From: Rothia sp. SD9660Na
Lineage (GTDB): Bacteria; Actinomycetota; Actinomycetes; Actinomycetales; Micrococcaceae
DNA length: 64,000 nucleotides
NCBI RefSeq assembly: GCF_030064065.1
Contig: NZ_CP125946.1
Coordinates: 558,001-622,000, forward strand
Direction: 5' to 3'
Shown: positions 61,473-64,000 of the stretch, piece after piece
Layout: each line of letters begins with the position of its first letter
Numbering within the stretch: the stretch's first letter is position 1
Notes under the pieces: model-generated
Database searches by the model: none
Told to the model about the DNA's origin: nothing
What the model saw: the letters and a program-made list of their open reading frames with translations, nothing else
Made by a program: the position numbers and the translations under genes

Positions 61473-62402
61473 GTGACCGAAACCCCCGAGTCGCTATACG
61501 AGCCCCGTGTACGCGTGCGCCTTGATTTTGCCTACGACGGAGGCCCCTTCGCAGGCTGGGCTAAGCAACCGGGGCTTATCACAGTTCAGGGAGTCCTCGA
61601 AGAAGCCCTGGCCCTTATCTTCCGCCGCCCCGTCTACACGACGGTAGCCGGGCGGACCGACGCCGGCGTCCATGCTCTGCACCAGGTTGTGCACTTCGAT
61701 GTTGCCCAGGACGCCTGGGAGCGGCTACCCGGGCGCAGCCAGGACGCACCGGCGTCCTCCCTCCGCCGTAAATTGCGCGGGGCACTCAGCAGGGCTCTGG
61801 CAGATGCTGAGGCAGAGCTGGGAATACCATCCCGTCTGCAGGGCTATATGCAGCGGGCGATTACGGTTACTAGCTGCCAGGAAGTCCCTGCTGATTTCGA
61901 TGCCCGCTTCTCGGCCCTGGAACGCTCCTATAGATACCTGCTTGAAGACGGGCAAGAAGAGAAGGGCAGTAATCCGCTGAACCGGCAGATCGCCTGGCAA
62001 ATCAATCCCGTACTCGATATAGATTTGATGAACCGTGCTGCCCAGAACCTCTTGGGGCTCAATGACTTTCTCTCCTTCTGCAAGCCCCGCGAAGGCTCCA
62101 CCACGATTCGCGAGTTGCGCGAACTTCGGTTTGAGCGGCGGACGGACGGCCTCATCGAAGCAAGCATCAGGGCAGACGCTTTCTGCCACAATATGGTGCG
62201 CACCCTCATCGCCTCGCTAGTGATGGTGGGGGAGAGAAAGAAAGACGAAGCCTGGCTCATCTCCCGTATCGAAGCCCCTGTGCGAGACTCCCAGGTGCGT
62301 CTAGCTGCCCCGCGCGGCCTGGCCCTAGCCTCCATTACCTACCCCGAAGCGTCCGGCTACGCAGCCCAAAGCGAGAAAGCCCGAAACCTGCGAACCCTCT
62401 AA
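61473..62402 (+). CDS. truA: tRNA pseudouridine(38-40) synthase TruA
   Basis: TruA (309 residues) converts uridines 38-40 in the anticodon arm. The catalytic aspartate is Asp63 in AGRTDAGVHALHQVVHFD. It starts at GTG 61473 after AAGGAGA. It carries the extra loop (about 75-90, ERLPGRSQDAPASS) common in actinobacterial TruA. It lies between rplQ and rplM. Confidence 0.96.
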   Translation: MTETPESLYEPRVRVRLDFAYDGGPFAGWAKQPGLITVQGVLEEALALIFRRPVYTTVAGRTDAGVHALHQVVHFDVAQDAWERLPGRSQDAPASSLRRKLRGALSRALADAEAELGIPSRLQGYMQRAITVTSCQEVPADFDARFSALERSYRYLLEDGQEEKGSNPLNRQIAWQINPVLDIDLMNRAAQNLLGLNDFLSFCKPREGSTTIRELRELRFERRTDGLIEASIRADAFCHNMVRTLIASLVMVGERKKDEAWLISRIEAPVRDSQVRLAAPRGLALASITYPEASGYAAQSEKARNLRTL

Positions 62403-62420
62403 ATCACAAGCCTGTGATTT
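62401..62420 (+). terminator. Short hairpin at the truA stop codon
   Basis: AAATCACA (62401-62408) pairs with TGTGATTT (62413-62420) around AGCC. The arm overlaps the stop codon. With its AT-rich 3' side it may be a weak terminator. Confidence 0.5.
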
Positions 62421-62692
62421 AAACGTGAGGTCGGTCAAACCCCCGTCTTTAAAGGGCTAAGCCCTGGATTAAGAGACTTAAACTCTGTATAGTTTCATAC
62501 GTTGTGCGTATACCGCCCTCATTTCGTACCCTGTTCTTCGGTCTAGTTGCAGGACAATAACGGGGAACAAGAGGTCTGAGGAAATCGGTAACGCAGATGC
62601 GTTTGGCCCTCACCCAAACCCTGCGAAAACGCACCTATGTAAACCAGCGCGATACCCAACTAGCGCTACAAGAAACGAGAAAAGGCGAAATT
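62421..62692 (+). promoter_or_regulatory. rplM leader region
   Basis: TATAGT at 62488-62493 is a good -10 candidate, but TGGATT at 62465-62470 is a poor -35. A GGGCTAAGCCC hairpin (about 62454-62464) lies before it. The rplM ribosome binding site AAAAGG is at about 62680-62685. No gene is seen here. Confidence 0.4.
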
Positions 62693-63136
62693 TTGCGCAC
62701 TTACACTCCGAAGTCAGGCGACAACAACCGCCAGTGGCACATCATCGATGCCTCTGATGTTGTTCTCGGCCGTCTCGCAAGCCAGACCGCAATCCTGCTG
62801 CGCGGCAAGCACAAGCCCACCTTCGCACCCCACGTTGACATGGGTGACTCCGTCATCATCATCAACGCTGAAAAGGTTGCACTGACCGGTGCCAAGCTTG
62901 AGCAGAAGCGTGCCTACCGCCACTCCGGTTACCCCGGTGGCCTGAAGTCAGTCAACTATGCCGAACTGCTGGAAACCAACCCCGTTCGCGCCGTAGAAAA
63001 GGCTGTTAAGGGCATGCTCCCCAAGAACAAGCTGGCTGCCCAGCAGCTCAAGAACCTCAAGGTCTACGCAGGTTCCGAGCACCCCCACGCAGCTCAGCAG
63101 CCCAAGACCTACGAATTCACCCAGGTTGCCCAGTAA
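62693..63136 (+). CDS. rplM: 50S ribosomal protein L13
   Basis: L13 (147 residues) is an early 50S assembly protein. I choose TTG 62693, giving [15 protein letters not shown] after the initiator, because the family starts there and AAAAGG lies eight bases upstream; the upstream ATG at 62597 would add 32 unrelated residues. [17 protein letters not shown] and [10 protein letters not shown] are conserved. It forms a pair with rpsI. Confidence 0.96.
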   Translation: MRTYTPKSGDNNRQWHIIDASDVVLGRLASQTAILLRGKHKPTFAPHVDMGDSVIIINAEKVALTGAKLEQKRAYRHSGYPGGLKSVNYAELLETNPVRAVEKAVKGMLPKNKLAAQQLKNLKVYAGSEHPHAAQQPKTYEFTQVAQ

Positions 63137-63171
63137 TTCGGGCCTACGAAAGAACTATTAAAGGAGACATC

Positions 63172-63660
63172 GTGGCTCAGAACGAAGAGTACACCACCGA
63201 AGAAGAGCTCACCAGCTACACATCCGAGTCCTCAGCACCTGTTGCTGAGAAGGCTGCCCGCCCCGCACTGACCGTTGGTGGTCAGGCTGTTGGCCGTCGC
63301 AAGGAAGCCGTTGCCCGCGTCCGCCTGGTACCCGGTACCGGCAAGTGGACCGTTAACGGTCGCGAGCTCGACAACTACTTCCCCAACAAGCTGCACCAGC
63401 AGGAAGTAAACGACCCCTTCAAGCTGCTTGAACTCGAAGGCGCCTACGACGTCTTCGCACGTATCTCAGGTGGCGGCCCCTCCGGTCAGGCTGGCGCTCT
63501 GCGTCTTGGCGTTGCTCGTGCCCTGAACGAGATTGACGCTGAGAACAACCGCCCCGCCCTCAAGAAGGCAGGCTTCCTGACCCGCGACGCTCGCGTTATC
63601 GAGCGTAAGAAGGCTGGTCTTAAGAAGGCACGCAAGGCTTCACAGTTCTCAAAGCGCTAA
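63172..63660 (+). CDS. rpsI: 30S ribosomal protein S9
   Basis: S9 (162 residues) reaches the P site with its C-terminal tail KASQFSKR. A flexible N-terminal extension of about 35 residues, rich in Glu and Ser, precedes the core [17 protein letters not shown]. It starts at GTG 63172 after AAGGAG and follows rplM by 35 bp. Confidence 0.98.
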   Translation: MAQNEEYTTEEELTSYTSESSAPVAEKAARPALTVGGQAVGRRKEAVARVRLVPGTGKWTVNGRELDNYFPNKLHQQEVNDPFKLLELEGAYDVFARISGGGPSGQAGALRLGVARALNEIDAENNRPALKKAGFLTRDARVIERKKAGLKKARKASQFSKR

Positions 63661-63702
63661 AGGCCTTACAATTTTTTTGCTCCGCTTACTTGCCGGGGCT
63701 GG

Positions 63703-63737
63703 AGCGCCCCTTCTGTTCAAGAGAAGGGGCGCTTTCC
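63703..63737 (+). terminator. Terminator after rpsI
   Basis: A perfect 12-bp stem (63703-63714 with 63722-63733) is followed by TTCC. A run of seven T lies earlier, at 63671-63677. It ends the rplM-rpsI unit. Confidence 0.8.
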
Positions 63738-63811
63738 TATGCAGGAGGTTGACGAGCCAACAGGGGGATGCTAAGACTACTGGAAAGTTAGCTTACCAAA
63801 GGAGATATGCT

Positions 63812-64000
63812 ATGAAGAAGCCCCTTACCACCCTCGCTGTGCTTACTCTCTTAGTTTCTTCTGGTACAACAGTTGCCAGCGGTCAGAGTATCTATGAGGA
63901 ACTAGCCACCTATAATCCTGGCTCCACAGCGGAGGATATGCGCTTGGCGGTGGAAGACATAGCGCAGAGAACCGGTAAGAGTTCTGAGCAGGTTGCCCAA
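63812..64000 (+). CDS. Secreted protein of unknown function, 3' end missing
   Basis: ATG 63812 has AAAGGAG upstream and opens a frame that runs off the window; 63 residues are visible. The start, MKKPLTTLAVLTLLVSSGTT, is a signal peptide with likely cleavage after VASG or nearby. The visible mature part (SIYEELATYN, then an acidic helix-like EDMRLAVEDIAQRTG) matches nothing I recognise. The AT content is higher than in its ribosomal neighbours. Confidence 0.6.
   Translation, partial: MKKPLTTLAVLTLLVSSGTTVASGQSIYEELATYNPGSTAEDMRLAVEDIAQRTGKSSEQVAQ

Overview
The window is chromosomal DNA of a high-GC Gram-positive bacterium, most probably a Micrococcaceae member close to Rothia. Reasons: RpoB begins VASSTS and is about 1,166 residues; rpsN and rpsD are absent from the ribosomal cluster; ribosomal protein L17 carries a long C-terminal extension; one surface protein ends in an LAxTG sortase signal of actinobacterial type; and there is an enterobactin-type siderophore locus, a trait reported for Rothia mucilaginosa. 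The genus is an inference from the sequence alone.

Layout. 1-7147: the end of a NarK-type nitrate/nitrite transporter, a tandem glycine riboswitch, gcvP-gcvT (no gcvH) and the iron-sulfur serine dehydratase sdaA, which together form a glycine-to-serine-to-pyruvate catabolic block. 7430-14877: rpoB-rpoC. 14975-17895: a broken shikimate dehydrogenase gene (G9 frameshift and lost 3' end) and a secreted neutral ceramidase. 18346-22764: the str operon rpsL-rpsG-fusA-tuf. 22898-26122: a 1,074-residue polytopic membrane protein on the opposite strand. 26614-31864: the S10 operon, rpsJ to rpsQ, ending in a strong terminator.

31865-49046 is the unusual part. About 17 kb of iron-acquisition genes sit exactly between rpsQ and rplN, genes that are normally adjacent. 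They are a FepB-like lipoprotein, two membrane-anchored Ig-like surface proteins, the FepD/FepG permeases, the FepC ATPase, a Fes-type enterobactin esterase, EntE, a free-standing aryl carrier protein, an EntF-like NRPS (C-A-T-TE with a serine-type specificity code), and an LAxTG-anchored beta-propeller/Ig surface protein. This makes one unit for the assembly end of a tris-(dihydroxybenzoyl-serine) siderophore, its capture and import, and release of its iron. The 2,3-dihydroxybenzoate genes (entA, entB isochorismatase, entC) are not in the window. The three surface proteins share one Ig-like domain family and are the best candidates for an undescribed Gram-positive catecholate-siderophore surface relay.

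49166-63660: the interrupted ribosomal cluster resumes from its own promoter with rplN-rplX-rplE-rpsH-rplF-rplR-rpsE-rpmD-rplO, then secY-adk, map, rlmN, infA, rpmJ, rpsM, rpsK, rpoA, rplQ, truA, rplM and rpsI. The window ends inside a small secreted protein gene. Start codons are often GTG or TTG, including TTG for rpoB, tuf and rplM. Strong intrinsic terminators mark most unit ends. I saw no tRNA, rRNA, CRISPR array, insertion sequence or prophage gene.
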